From Humulus lupulus (taxonomy: Eukaryota > Streptophyta > Magnoliopsida > Rosales > Cannabaceae), in contig NC_084802.1 in the NCBI RefSeq assembly GCF_963169125.1, positions 23,219,107-23,283,106 of the forward strand: a stretch of 64,000 bases of DNA, read 5' to 3'. The translations under genes and the position numbers were made by a program. Below the pieces are notes generated by a model. It made no database searches, was not told the DNA's origin, and saw nothing but the letters and a program-made list of their open reading frames with translations. Shown in pieces: positions 51,080 to 61,735 of the stretch (the stretch's first letter is position 1; every line of letters starts with the position of its first letter).

Positions 51080-51379
51080 TTTATGTGACAGTTCCCAACT
51101 GACGCAAAAAATACCTGTTTTTAACATTTGTGGCAGTGGCCGCCTGACGCAAAACGCCAGGTATTTGCGTCAGTTGGGCACTGTCACAAATCTGGTATTT
51201 GTGGCAGTGCCCCACTGACGCAAATGCCTGGCGTTTACGTCAGTGGGGCACTGCCACAAATGCTAGATTTGTGACAGTGCCCAACTGAGGCAAATGCTAC
51301 TCTGGTTTGCGTCATGGACAATTACGTCACATATTAAACTGACACAAAAACTCAATTGCGGCAGTTATAAACTGACGCA
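51080..51379. repeat. Right subterminal palindrome array of the CACTA element
   Basis: About five hairpin units of 25-35 bp, such as ATTTGTGGCAGTGCCCCACT then GACGCAAATG near 51200, and its mirrored variant ACGTCAGTGGGGCACTGCCA then CAAATG near 51236. GCGTCAGT and GTGGCAGT (or GTGACAGT) arms are mixed within one hairpin. They match the left array. Confidence 0.9.
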
Positions 51380-51401
51380 AATTGCCTTTTTTGTTGTAGT
51401 G
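51380..51401 (-). repeat. Right terminal inverted repeat of the CACTA element
   Basis: AATTGCCTTTTTTGTTGTAGTG approximately, inverse complement of the left end; followed by the TSD GTT. Confidence 0.92.
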
Positions 51402-51850
51402 GTTAAACTTAATGCATATACATATTTATATTTTTATAGTATAATATACATAATATCTAGAAAAATTATTATGTTTTATAATACATATTTTTTTCATCCT
51501 AAGGATATTCCTCGTTGATCAAAACCTTTACTTCTATATCACATTTTCTTTTTGTTATTAGTTTGTTGTATTTTTATGTTTTGCTAAAAGTTTATTAGTT
51601 TGTTGTATTTTTATTGTTTTGTTGAACACTATTAAGTTATGAACTCTATTATAATGTTTAATTATTAAATTATTTGGCGATAAGTGTAAACCACCCATAC
51701 CGCAAAACATTTTTATGGTGTAGTTTGTGTGGTTTGAGGTCTATGTGGTTCTGGTACGGTTTGGAAAATTGTTTAAACCACATGTGTGGTGATGTCCAAT
51801 AAATTAGCAAAAATATCACACTACCTGCACCGCAAACGCCCCAAGTGAAA

Positions 51851-51934
51851 CTTATGATAAGTGCATACAATTCTAAACTAATTCTTCTCACGAGAAAGTG
51901 GAATTAGTTTAAAATTGGATGCACTTATCATAGG
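51851..51934. repeat. Inverted repeat, 34-bp arms, 16-nt loop
   Basis: Left arm 51851-51884 begins CTTATGATAAGTGCAT and ends TAAACTAATTC; right arm 51901-51934 is its inverse complement with three mismatches. The loop contains TTCTCACGAGAA, which can extend the stem. It may be a small foldback MITE; no TSD identified. Confidence 0.85.
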
Positions 51935-52498
51935 ATGTTTGGTAGGCAGTTGTTTTGCGGAGACCCAATCGCCCAATTGTTAATTTTTAAAACATGACTA
52001 AATTTTTTAGTTATATTATGGTGGTAACGTGTTATTGTATCTACTATTAGTAACTTATTATTGTAGTTACCACTTAGTAACTTATTATTTTAGTTAATTA
52101 GAGCTCAATGTTTCTCATTAATTTTGGAATTTTTAAGTTACCTTTTAAACTATGTGAAATTCTTATTATAGTCACTTTTTAAACCATAATTTATATTGTT
52201 TAGATTACTTTATGGTAACTATTAGGGGTCGTTTGGTATGCAGGAATCTGGACATTGGAATGAGAATCTAAACACTTTCCCATGTTTGGTACTGTGTTTG
52301 AGTTTTTCTAACTTGGGAATTTGTACTCGAGGGGTTTTAACGTTCCCTGATTCTAGGTTCAAATGAAACCCATCTGACAAGTGGTTTTCAGATACCCAGG
52401 AATGTGAAATACTTCAAAATTATTATTATTATTATTTTTAAAAAAAATCTTAAACCAATAATTTTTTAGTTAATGACTTATTTTATTTTTGAAGCTTA

Positions 52499-52908
52499 TA
52501 ATATAAAAAAAAATATACATATATCAAACTATAAAATGATAAATAATATTTGTTTATTTAAAGAAATTGATTTGTAAAGCCTTTATATCATTACTTTAGT
52601 TTAAAATAACAAATGAAATATTATTAAAAATAAAATAAGGGTATTTTTGTAATTTTAAAAATTGTACTTGATTCTAGTATTCAATAGATGTATTTTTTTA
52701 ATTCTGTTAAAAAATATTTCATGAGTAAAATTGTTTATAAATTATTTTGATGAAATATATTATTATATTAATTTTATGAAAATATAAAAAAAAATATACA
52801 TATATCAAACTATAAAATGATAAATAATATATTTTTATTTAAAGAAATTGATTTGTAAAGCCTTTATATCATTACTTTAGTTTTAAATAACAAATGAAAT
52901 ATTATTAC
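52499..52908. repeat. Spaced direct repeat (about 128 bp, offset about 282 bp)
   Basis: The segment with ATATACATATATCAAACTAT, AAAATGATAAATAATAT, AAAGAAATTGATTTGTAAAG and CCTTTATATCATTACTTTAG occurs at 52499-52628 and 52780-52908 with few differences. Confidence 0.88.
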
Positions 52909-52918
52909 TGGCCGAGAT

Positions 52919-53059
52919 ACACTAAACCCTGAGCCTTCATCATATTTTCGAACCCTAGCTCTTGTCCCATTCTCTTCCAAATCTGAAACACACATCCTTG
53001 CAAAACACATTTCTACATTGAAACCCTAGCTTCACAAAAGTCTAAACCCTAAGGCTTCT
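52919..53059 (+). promoter_or_regulatory. Telobox-rich stretch, possible host gene leader
   Basis: Four AAACCCTA-type motifs lie in 140 bp: TAAACCCTGA (52923), GAACCCTAG (near 52950), GAAACCCTAGC (53020) and a perfect AAACCCTAA (53044). Base composition changes to CT-rich with no A/T runs. In plants such boxes cluster near transcription starts of ribosomal-protein and other growth genes. The stretch is cut at 53059 by LTR DNA, so any gene body would lie beyond the window. Confidence 0.4.
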
Positions 53060-56000
53060 TGTAATGCCTTGAATAGCCAAGACTATTACACTATGTATTT
53101 TAAATAGTGCTAGACTCACTAAATGAGTCATTTGACCATAACCGTGTAACTAAATGTGATTAACGATTTAGACTTAAATTTTTTGGTTAAAAGGTATAAT
53201 TGTTTCATTAAAATATTTACGTTCATACATGGGTTCCCAATATAACGTTTAAAAAGGGTAATTACAATTCAAAAGTTACAACCAGCTGACCTAAGCGGCA
53301 AAATATGGTTTGACCCTAGTTCCTCTAAGAATTCCCGGTCGTGGTGATCAAGCAGTAGCATATGAACACGTCGCCACCAAAGCTCTCCAACTCACGGTTG
53401 TTCCAGCTTTCCTTTCCCCTTACCTGCACCAGATAACACCCGTGAGCCAAGGATCAGTAAGAAAACTTAAACATGCTCATAAGCATTCAATAATATATCA
53501 TTGAATCATAATAAGCATGCCTAGCAGTGATAACCTTACTCATACATGCATTCTATGCAGATAAGTGACTATATTGTCACACAGGGGGCCATGTGCTCTA
53601 GGATATGGGACTAATAAGTCACCCCAAGGCCCATTGCCCTATCATTCGTATAACCAGCCTTGGAGCTGGCCTAACATACTGCGCTTTAATTTTCCCCAAC
53701 CATTAGGTCGGACAAGTGTATAATGCGCCATTGATTAGGCCTAACCATATCAACCAGCGCTCAGCGCGCTATTGTCGCCCTTGACTTGTAAGTCAATGCT
53801 TTTCAATCATATAATACAAACATGAAACAACATCTAAAAATTATCCACATACAAAGTATACAAGCATGCTTAATAAAGCAATCACAAGCACAATCATAAT
53901 CATGCTCATTCACAGAGTCCTGGGCCCTAATCAAATCTATGTTTAACAACCAGGCCAAGCCCTAATCACATACATCACGTATTGGGTGCAGTTTTCTTAC
54001 CTCTGGTCCAAGCACAAGTTAATTAACAATGATCCCCAAGCACGATCCTATCCCGAGCCCTAGTGGTACCCTAGTCACAATCATAATAAGCGATATTCAT
54101 CAATATCGAATAAATAAAGACTTTCGAACTGAGTCCTTGTCTCCGAGACCTCGAATTCCACTAAATCGGGTAGTAGAATCCTTCTCGATCCCTTAGGTTT
54201 GGGTTCCCCCCACCCGAGACCTAATTTGGCCACTATTCCCCATTTGAGCCATGACGCCCTTCATTAGGCGCCGCGACTCTCCACAAGTCAGAGAGCCCAG
54301 CTGTAATGCCCCGAATCCCTAATGCGGTTTAGTGGCTAGATTAGTAGGCCGGGAGGGACATAACTGTTTAATTATGCCATTAAATGAATATATGCATGTT
54401 TATGTGAATTATATTATAATATGATGTTATATGCATGCATGTGGGTCCACATTTGAGTATTATGATGTTTTGATAATTTGGCCCATTGAGGGCATATTTG
54501 AGTATTTGGGTGCATAATGTGATTTGTGAATGAGGTCCCATTATTATGGAGATATATTCGAGCTATGCGGCATGAGACGGTCCTATTTAATGGATTAGCG
54601 ATTTTGTCATAACGGGGTCAATTATTGGATAGTAAGAATGTTTATTTGATGATAAATTGGGAGTTATTGAGATCAGGATGAAATTTTGGAAGTTTTGACT
54701 ATAATGTCCCCGAGAGTGCTTTTGGGACCCCGAGCACTAGGTTTTATTTGAGGTTACTTAAGCTTGAAGTAGCTTGTCAGATAGAACGTACGTTAGAAAA
54801 CCTCTCGTTCTTCCTCGTTAGTTCATTTTCACCGTTCGAAGCGTTTTCGAAGATATCTTGAGTTCTAGGAGTCGGAATTAAGCGAGGATCGAGGCATGGC
54901 GATCCTAGGAAAGATTAGAAGCTTCTTGGCTGAAGGATTTGACGAGAAACAACCCAATCGAAGGTAATCTAAGTTTAAAGTTTTGAGTTTTTAGAGTTTC
55001 TAAGCTTTGGATTGGCTTTTGCGAATTGTTGAGTTTTTGGTGTGATTGAACCTTGGATTTTGATGGTTTTGGAGCATTGGGAAGCTTGGGAACTTTGATT
55101 TGATGATTTGGTAATGTTTAGGCATGATTTTGGAGGCTTTGGGATGTTTGAGAATGAGTTTGGGCGTGTGTTGGGTTGGGCGCCGCGGCCCTAGCTCGAA
55201 GAAGCAGGTGGGAGGATTTGTGCTTGTTGGGCGCCGCAGCCCTTGCTTCAGTGGCAGCTGGGGGCCGTGGCCCAAGGTACCAGGGCTGCAGCCCTTGGGC
55301 AGGGTTGAGCTCGTTTGAGTGTTTTTGCCCCGGGAACATGGTTTTAGGCCTCGGGATCGTTCCTACTACCCGGATTAGTGGGGATTGATGTTCTGGAGGC
55401 TAGTTCTTGGTTTGAGAACCCTTGATTATCATTTTATTGATGGCGTCCCATATTTGGTTATGATTAGGTGACCGCTAAAGGACTAAAAGCTAGACCATTC
55501 TCAAGGGTTGTTCTTCTATTCATTCTAGCTCAAATGAGAGGTAAGAAAATTGCACCCCATATGTGACATGCATGATTATTCTTGAGGCATGTTGATTGTG
55601 TAAATGTGGACATGGATTGATTATTGAATGCTTAGAAAATCTTGCTCACTTGTGCATGGTACTGACTCGTTAGTCAGATTTGGCAAAGGTGTCGGTATCA
55701 ACTGTGAATCTGTGACTCATTAGTCAGGTTCGGCACTGGTCACAAAGTGCTGACTCATAAGTCAGGACGACCTTAGTGTGTTTAACGCAAGCCAATAAAG
55801 ATTAGATCTAATCGATATCTGCATTGGATGACTCAAAGAGCATTAATGCCGGACCAACCTCAAGTTCGATGAATATTATAAGCGCTTGTGTGACTTACCC
55901 ATCAGTCACTCATCTGTTAAGTTAGAGACTTACCTATCAGTCTCTCATCTGTTCAAGGCTAGTGGCTTACCTAGCAGCCACTCTTCTGTTTATGTTAGTG

Positions 56001-57091
56001 ATTTGCTTGTTAGTCACTCAGTATGGTTTTCTAGAACCTCAAGTGATATTCACTCATCTGTTTAAGAGCTATAAGCTCTGTGTGATTATAATGATAATCA
56101 TTTGATAATGTTTATATACAATGCTGTGTTTTCTTGCTGGACTTTGGGTCATGGGTGCTATGTGGTGCAGGTAAAGGGAAAGAAAAGCTCACCCAACCCT
56201 GAGTGGAGAGCTTAGGTGGTGATGTGTACATATGCGGCCGCTTGACCACCACGACCAAGGAGTTCTCAGAGGAACTAGGGGGTTTACCCTATTTTTGCCG
56301 CTTAGGTCGGCGGGTTTGTAATTTTGAAACAATAATGACCTTTTTGAGTTGTAAATAACTTGTAGATGTTCTTGTGGGCCCATGAACAATTTTATGTATT
56401 AAATAACACATATCCTTTCCTTTTTGTTGGTTTTTCACCTTAGCCTGTTAATAACACTTAGAACACGTTTTTAACCAAAGGACTCGGGTAGCGGGTCAAA
56501 TTTCCGGTTCACTATTCACCGTAACGGTTCTGGGGTAACCAGGGCGTTACACCAGCCCTCAGTTACACTAGACACGCACCGTGACGCACCTTGCCTAGCG
56601 CCGTGAAGCTAAGGCAGTTTAGGGCACTCCCTTGGTCTCTGAGTTCATGATGGCTGCGACACCCCAAGAACAGGGCTGCGACGCGTCCCTACGAATGCAG
56701 TTTTTCAACTATTTTCCCTAAACCAATTGCTCTAGAATTCACCCCAAAGTGATACCGAACTCATAATTCAGTCCCAAAACATCATCCCTACACTTAGAGC
56801 AGTACATATACTCGTAAATTTAACCAAAAACCCCATCACAAGTCCAATTTAATTCCTTCAGTTCAAAGCTCAAAACACTCAAGAAAACTAGACTAGAACC
56901 TAATCAAAACAAGGTTTAGAATGTACCTCAGTTGTGAATTACGACCTTGAACTGTTTCCTACTCTAATCCCAGCTTAAATCCTCCAATTCTCAAGCTTGG
57001 CTTCAATCAAAGAAAGAAAAAGCTCCAAGGCACACCAAGGGAGGGAGAGAGCAAAACGAGAGAGAGAAAGCTGTTTTCTTTAATCTAAGAG
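53060..57091 (-). mobile_element. LTR of the TGTAATG...TTACA family, minus strand, interrupted twice
   Basis: Plus-strand start TGTAATGCCTTGAATAGCC is the inverted 3' end of this family: after it CTATGTATTTTAAATAGTGC and GTGTAACTAAATGTGATTAA match the inverse of 25680-25797 closely. It continues to 54301, is interrupted by the solo LTR 54302-56551, resumes at 56557 and stops at 57091 where a Ty3 element begins. By comparison with 23220-25797 roughly the first 550-600 bp of the LTR are missing and should lie past the Ty3 element. The flank CTTCT (53055-53059) would be its TSD. Confidence 0.82.
54302..56551 (+). mobile_element. Solo LTR inserted into an inverted LTR of its own family
   Basis: 2,250 bp from TGTAATGCCCCG to CAGGGCGTTACA with a perfect TSD CCAGC (54297-54301, 56552-56556). 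Related to 23220-25797 over its length (TCGAGGCATGGCGATCCTAG, GTGCTATGTGGTGCAGGTAA, CTTGACCACCACGACC). A GC-rich patch with GCGCCGCGGCCC-type palindromes lies at 55180-55310. No coding domains; short open frames at 55124-55388 run through the GC-rich patch and are not supported. Confidence 0.92.
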
Positions 57092-57897
57092 TGTTACACC
57101 TAGATTTTGAGGTTGGAAATCTTGATCTCAAAATTCAGGTTCGTATGGTTTGAGTTCGAAATAAGCACAATTATCATGTGATCCTCCAGGCAGACAATTT
57201 GTTGTAAATGACGACCTCGTAAGCTTGAGCAATACATAGGCTCGCAACTCGCGTTAGCAATGATTCAACACTTGTATAAACTTCTTGATGCATCTCTTGC
57301 TTTCAGACCAGATGCTTCGAGCTCGAGGGTTGTAAGCTCGAAGGTGACTGCTTTGTCAATGATTGCCTGGTGGGAACATAGGAGAAGTGGGACGATGAGC
57401 TCACAATAGGCAAATGGTCTCGAAGGCGCATGGATCTTGTGTTTAAGCTCGTCAATCCTATGTGAATGTATTTATTGTTATAAATTCCCTATGTTTAAGG
57501 AATCTGATGTAATTTGTTACTCAATCCCACATTTAATGGGATGTTACCACGTACGTAGTAACTAATGCATTTATTGGCATTATATTAATTGATTTACAGA
57601 ATATCTTCCCAAAATATGTGGGAAGCAATTCTGAAACCCTCTCTATAAATAGAGATGGATAATTCATTTGGAGGGGACCAAAATATTGAGATTTTGGAGA
57701 GAAAACTCTATGCAATTATTCTCTGAAAGTTTCCAGAAACTCCAAAGAGCTAACAATATAGACTCGTGGACTAGGCAGATTTTAACTGCTGAACCACGTA
57801 AAAAGATATTGTTTTTCATTCTTTTTAATTCACTTCTTCTGGTATATTATTGTTTAATTCCTCTTCTTTCTTAAGTTGACGAAAAATGGCGTCAACA
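57092..57897 (+). repeat. 5' LTR of the second Ty3/Tat element
   Basis: 806 bp, TGTTACACCTAG to GGCGTCAACA. TATAAATAG at 57644-57652 is a strong TATA box. The 3' end forms a hairpin (GTTGACG ... CGTCAAC). The left edge is set by the TG after AAGAG (57087-57091), the predicted TSD. Confidence 0.85.
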
Positions 57898-57900
57898 GTT

Positions 57901-57919
57901 TGGTGCTTTCATTGAGAGC
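57901..57919 (+). other. Primer binding site of the second Ty3/Tat element
   Basis: TGGTGCTTTCATTGAGAGC, three bases after the LTR and identical to the PBS of the element at 4471-16039. Confidence 0.88.
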
Positions 57920-57969
57920 AATTAAACAAGACATGAGCCTGTTTAGTCAGAGAGCTTCCTGGATCAACA

Positions 57970-60066
57970 ATGGTCGTTGCAAACAACCCCAATATACTAG
58001 AAGAGGAAATTCCTTGTGATGAGGATTACCCATGCTGGCCTGGAAAACAACCTATGACAGATCCCAATCCCGAAGAAAGGAGTGACTCATTCGATTCTTA
58101 AGGACCGCATGCCCCCAGGCCCAACGAGGACATGTATTATAATCTTGAGAGATATGTTCCAATTGTGGAACTTAAGAATCACCAACTGCGCAAACAGTTG
58201 GCAAAAGCTACAAAATGCAATTAGGATCTAGCCAGATTAGTTGCTGAAGCACATGCGCCTCCTCGAGACACTCAGGCCCCACCTCGTAGGCCTAGGGGAT
58301 GCCCTCGTAAGAATACGGCCGCCAGGAAGGTGGAACAAGCACCGCCACCAATGTCCCTTCTTGTTCAACCGAGATCCCAGAGGGGCAACCAGGCTAAGGC
58401 TACTACCAACCCGACTGCAGAAGCACATATGGGAATAGGGAATAATCGAGCCCCTTCAGTGACTCGGACCCCAAATCTTGGTGCTGCATAGAACGTCCCA
58501 GAACCTGACTGGGAAAATTCGGGACCATCCAGGCCCAACAATGGGAGACAGCCACTGTCTCCCATAAGGCACCCGCCATCACCAATAAGGCATCCTTCAC
58601 CAATCTAGGAAGTTCCTTGACCTGCCTATCAAAATAGGGATCGACAGGCTAGACGCAGATAAAGAAATGAAGGAGAAGCTGCCCGAGATCGCAGGGCTCA
58701 TCAACCTACTAAAAGCCAAATGTCACGATCACAAGCTACTGGGACAAGGAGACCAGCAGGGGACCCACGTTGCAATCGTCGATCAACAAGCTATGTAAGT
58801 GAAAGCTCGGATTACACTAGGTCCGTGAGCATTTATGACATGGATCCAAGGAATGTCGGGAATCGAGGAGATCACCCTGATCTACGAGAACATTTAAACC
58901 ATAATCGGGGACGTGATAATCCCCCGAACCCAGATCTACGAGATCATCTAATTGGCCGCAAACAGCCGATTTACAATCCTACACCGAGACAGGGAGTTGG
59001 AGTTGTTATCAACGACAACCAGCCCCCTCAGGTGCAGGTTAGGCCGCCCGTAGATCCTGTCCAAGAAAGGATTGAACATTTGGAGAGAGCATTCAGGCTC
59101 TTACAGAACGAGCGTAGCCGGGAAAAGCGATGAAGAGTTTGATGAGGAGCTCGAGCCATTTGCCCCACATATCTCTAACACCCCGTTTCCTCAAGGGTTT
59201 AGAATTCCTCATGTCCCGCCATTTGATAGAAATTTGAACACATATAGCCATCTGAGCACGTTCAACACTATTATGCAAGCTAGCAATGTGGGCTACGAGC
59301 TCAGATGTATGTTGTTCCCAGCCACACTCACAGGACCATCAAAAAATTGGTTTGAAAAGCTCAAAAGACATTCGATCGCATCGTGGGATCAATTTTCAAG
59401 AGATTTGAAGAAACAATTTAAAGCTATGGTCGGCATTAGGCCCGAGGCTTCAACCTTAACCAATGTCCGACAGCAACCGAACGAATCACTGAAAGGTTAC
59501 CTCACAAGGTTTAACCTAGAAGTGGCTTGAGCCCGAAATGTCAAAGATAATGGTCATTTAATGGCAGTTTGAGCCGGTGTAATGTCAGGAAGTCCTCTTT
59601 GGGAAGACTTACAAAGGAAACCTGTCAGGTTTTTAACTGAGTTCAATCGAAGAGTCCAAAGGTTTGTTAATGTAGAGGAGGTGAGGTTAGCACTGAATAT
59701 GACCTCTCAGCCCGTAAGTACAACAACAAACACTAACTCTGCTTCGACCTCGGTGGACCCCATAACTTCAAAACCCCTCGGGGATAACCCTTCCAAGAGA
59801 AAGAAAAATGAAGGGAATAACCCCAAGGCGGATGGAGGAAAGAAGAAGAAAGGAGAAAGATACTTCTGCGTATACAAAGTGTATACCGAGCTCAACGAGT
59901 CTCGGGAGAGTATCTACCTGGCTAATGAAAACCAGGTCCCATTCAGACGACCTGACCCCACGAGGAACCAAAAGGCAAAAAGAGACTCTAGTAAATACTG
60001 TAGATTCCACCGGGATATCGGACGTACAACCGATGAATGTCGACAATTAAAATTCGAGAATGAATG
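57970..60066 (+). pseudogene. Gag of the second Ty3/Tat element
   Basis: ATG at 57970 (MVVANNPNILEEEIP). A long disordered, Pro/Arg-rich part follows, then a Retrotrans_gag domain (GFRIPHVPPFDRNLNTYSHL, MLFPATLTGPSKNWFEKL, FKAMVGIRPEASTL) and a Lys-rich linker. The zinc knuckle region YCRFHRDIGRTTDEC lies near 59996-60040. Stops near 58098, 58224, 58488, 58606, 58612, 59528 and 60064 and a frameshift near 59130 break it. Confidence 0.85.
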
Positions 60067-60379
60067 ATTGATCTTGAGGGGTTATTTCGAGCAATACGTA
60101 AGAAACTGAAATCCCAACCAAGCTTCTACCGGCTAAAGGGTAGCAGCTGCACCGCCTGCCAAGAACAGTAACTCCTGAGCTCGCGAGGATGAGCGACCCC
60201 CTCCAATTGATGGAGAAGATGTCATAACCATCTCGAGGGGACTTGATATCACAGTATTAAGCAAGAATTCCCAAAAAAGGTATGTAAATGAGCTCAAAAC
60301 TGGTGATGGTTCTCCCTACGAACCCGAACCAAGAGCTCCAAAACAACAAAGGGTTGAAACTCAACCCATAGCCTTCACT

Positions 60380-60721
60380 GAAGAGAACGTGTCTCATGTC
60401 TAGTTTCCTCATAATGACCAAAGGAGCTCGATGAATATCCTCTATAAAGCCACTCTAGAAAAGATGGGACTCGCGCTTCGCGACCTAAAAGCCTGTGCAA
60501 CCACGCTGTATGGTTTTTCAGGAGAAAGGATTGCCTGTATGAGATCCATTGAACTCCCTGTGACCTTGGGAGACTATCCAGTCTCTGTAACCAAGATGAT
60601 GGAGTTCATTGTGGTGGATCTTCCATATGCCTACAATGAACTGCTCGGGAGACCCGCTCTAGTTGGGATGGGGGCAGTATCATCGGTTAGGCATTTGGCC
60701 ATCAAGTTCTTGACTCTCTAG
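60380..60721 (+). pseudogene. Protease of the second Ty3/Tat element with active-site deletion
   Basis: The second half of the retropepsin domain is clear (NILYKATLEKMGLALRDLKA, FIVVDLPYAYNELLGRPAL). Upstream, FPHNDQ joins directly to RSSMNILY. In the related element the same interval holds about 20 more residues including DTG, so the catalytic Asp has been deleted here near 60418-60428. Confidence 0.82.
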
Positions 60722-60734
60722 TGGCATTGAGACT

Positions 60735-61735
60735 TTGAAAGGGGACCAGCTTGCGAGAAGGGAATGCTATAGCATCTCCGTTAGAGGGAAGAAACAAACA
60801 AGTGCACATGCACTTGTCATAATTCAGAACAAGGCTAGGACGATCTTCGAGATAGATGAAGAGATCGACCCCAGGATAGAGGAAAGGGTTGACCTCGAAC
60901 CTCTAGAAGAGCTCGAAGAGGCCAAGCTCGAAGAAGTCGATCCCATGAAGATAATGAAGGTGGGTAAGAATCTTTCTGAAAAAGCGAAATAGTAATTAAT
61001 TCGCTTCTTAAAGGAGAACCAGGATGCATTTGTGTAGTCGCATTCAGACATGGTGGGAATAAGTCCTAATGTGATAAGTCATGCACTTAACATCGACAAG
61101 AGCTTCCCCCCCCCCCCCCCCCCCCCCGAAGCAGCAAAAGTGAAGGCTCCTGGACAATGATAGAAAGAAAGCCCTAAAGGAAGAAGTCGACAGGCTAAAG
61201 GCAAATTGGTTCATACGAGATGCCTTCTATCCTGATTGGATCGCCAATCCAGTGTTGGTTCCGAAACCCAACGGAACGTGGCGAACCTGCATCAACTACT
61301 CCGACCTCAACAAGGCATGCTCCAAGGATTGTTTTCCCTTACCTCGGATTGATTAACTTGTAGATGCCACAGCTGGGCACGGCCTCATGTCGTTAATGGA
61401 TGCTTATTCTGGATATAATCAGATCACCATGCACACACCAGTCCAAGAGCATTTGAGCTTTGTAATCGATAAAGGGATATACTGCTACAATGTCATGCCT
61501 TTCAAGCTTAAAAATGCTGGAGCAACGTACCAAAGGCTTGTGAACAGAATGTTCTCCAAACAGATAGGTAATAACATGGAAGTTTATGTTGACGACATGC
61601 TAGTCAAGTCTAAACATAACGATAACCATGTGGATGACCTCGAAGAATGCTTTGCTGTATTACGAAAATACAACATGAAATTATCCCTCAAAAATGCTCT
61701 TTCGGAGTATCTTCAGCAAAGTTTCTAGGTTTTAT
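60735..61735 (+). pseudogene. Reverse transcriptase of the second Ty3/Tat element
   Basis: Linker (EELEEAKLEEVDP), then RT: VPKPNGTWRTCINYSDLNKA, MDAYSGYNQITMHTP, MPFKLKNAGATYQRLVNRMF and an intact VYVDDMLVKSK (GAC GAC at 61591-61596). A 22-C run (61106-61127) replaces the codons expected after DKSFPP and shifts the frame; stops at 60990-60992, near 61036 and at the D-stop-L near 61354 add to the damage. Confidence 0.87.
61106..61127. repeat. Poly(C) tract of 22 bases
   Basis: Uninterrupted C22 inside RT coding sequence, just after AAGAGCTT. Either a slippage expansion of a CCCCC codon run or an assembly/sequencing artefact. Confidence 0.9.

Larger units (their letters stand above)
40720..51401 (+). 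mobile_element. CACTA (En/Spm) DNA transposon with nested solo LTRs
   Basis: 10,682 bp. The left end CACTACTACAAAAAAGGGCA and the inverse of the right end (CACTACAACAAAAAAGGCAA) form terminal inverted repeats of about 22 bp. A 3-bp TSD GTT flanks both (40717-40719, 51402-51404), as expected for CACTA elements. Subterminal palindromes lie at both ends. It encodes a TNP2-type transposase and a second protein with a C48 protease domain, both on the plus strand and both broken. Two nested solo LTRs add about 2.6 kb, so the original size was about 8 kb. Confidence 0.95.
51405..52918. other. AT-rich flank right of the CACTA element
   Basis: No gene recognised. It contains the presumed right half of a small ACCGCACC-type element (to about 51845), a long hairpin (51851-51934), a GGGGTCGTTTGGTA start at 52226 typical of many plant MITEs, and a spaced direct repeat (52499-52908). 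Confidence 0.6.

Noticed and set aside
51080..51379. Repeated palindromes resembling a repeat-spacer array
   Set aside because: They lie next to a CACTA terminus, match the array at the other end, and have no constant spacing.
55118..55388. Overlapping open frames on both strands
   Set aside because: They reflect the GC-rich palindromic patch of a solo LTR, where stop codons are rare by composition.
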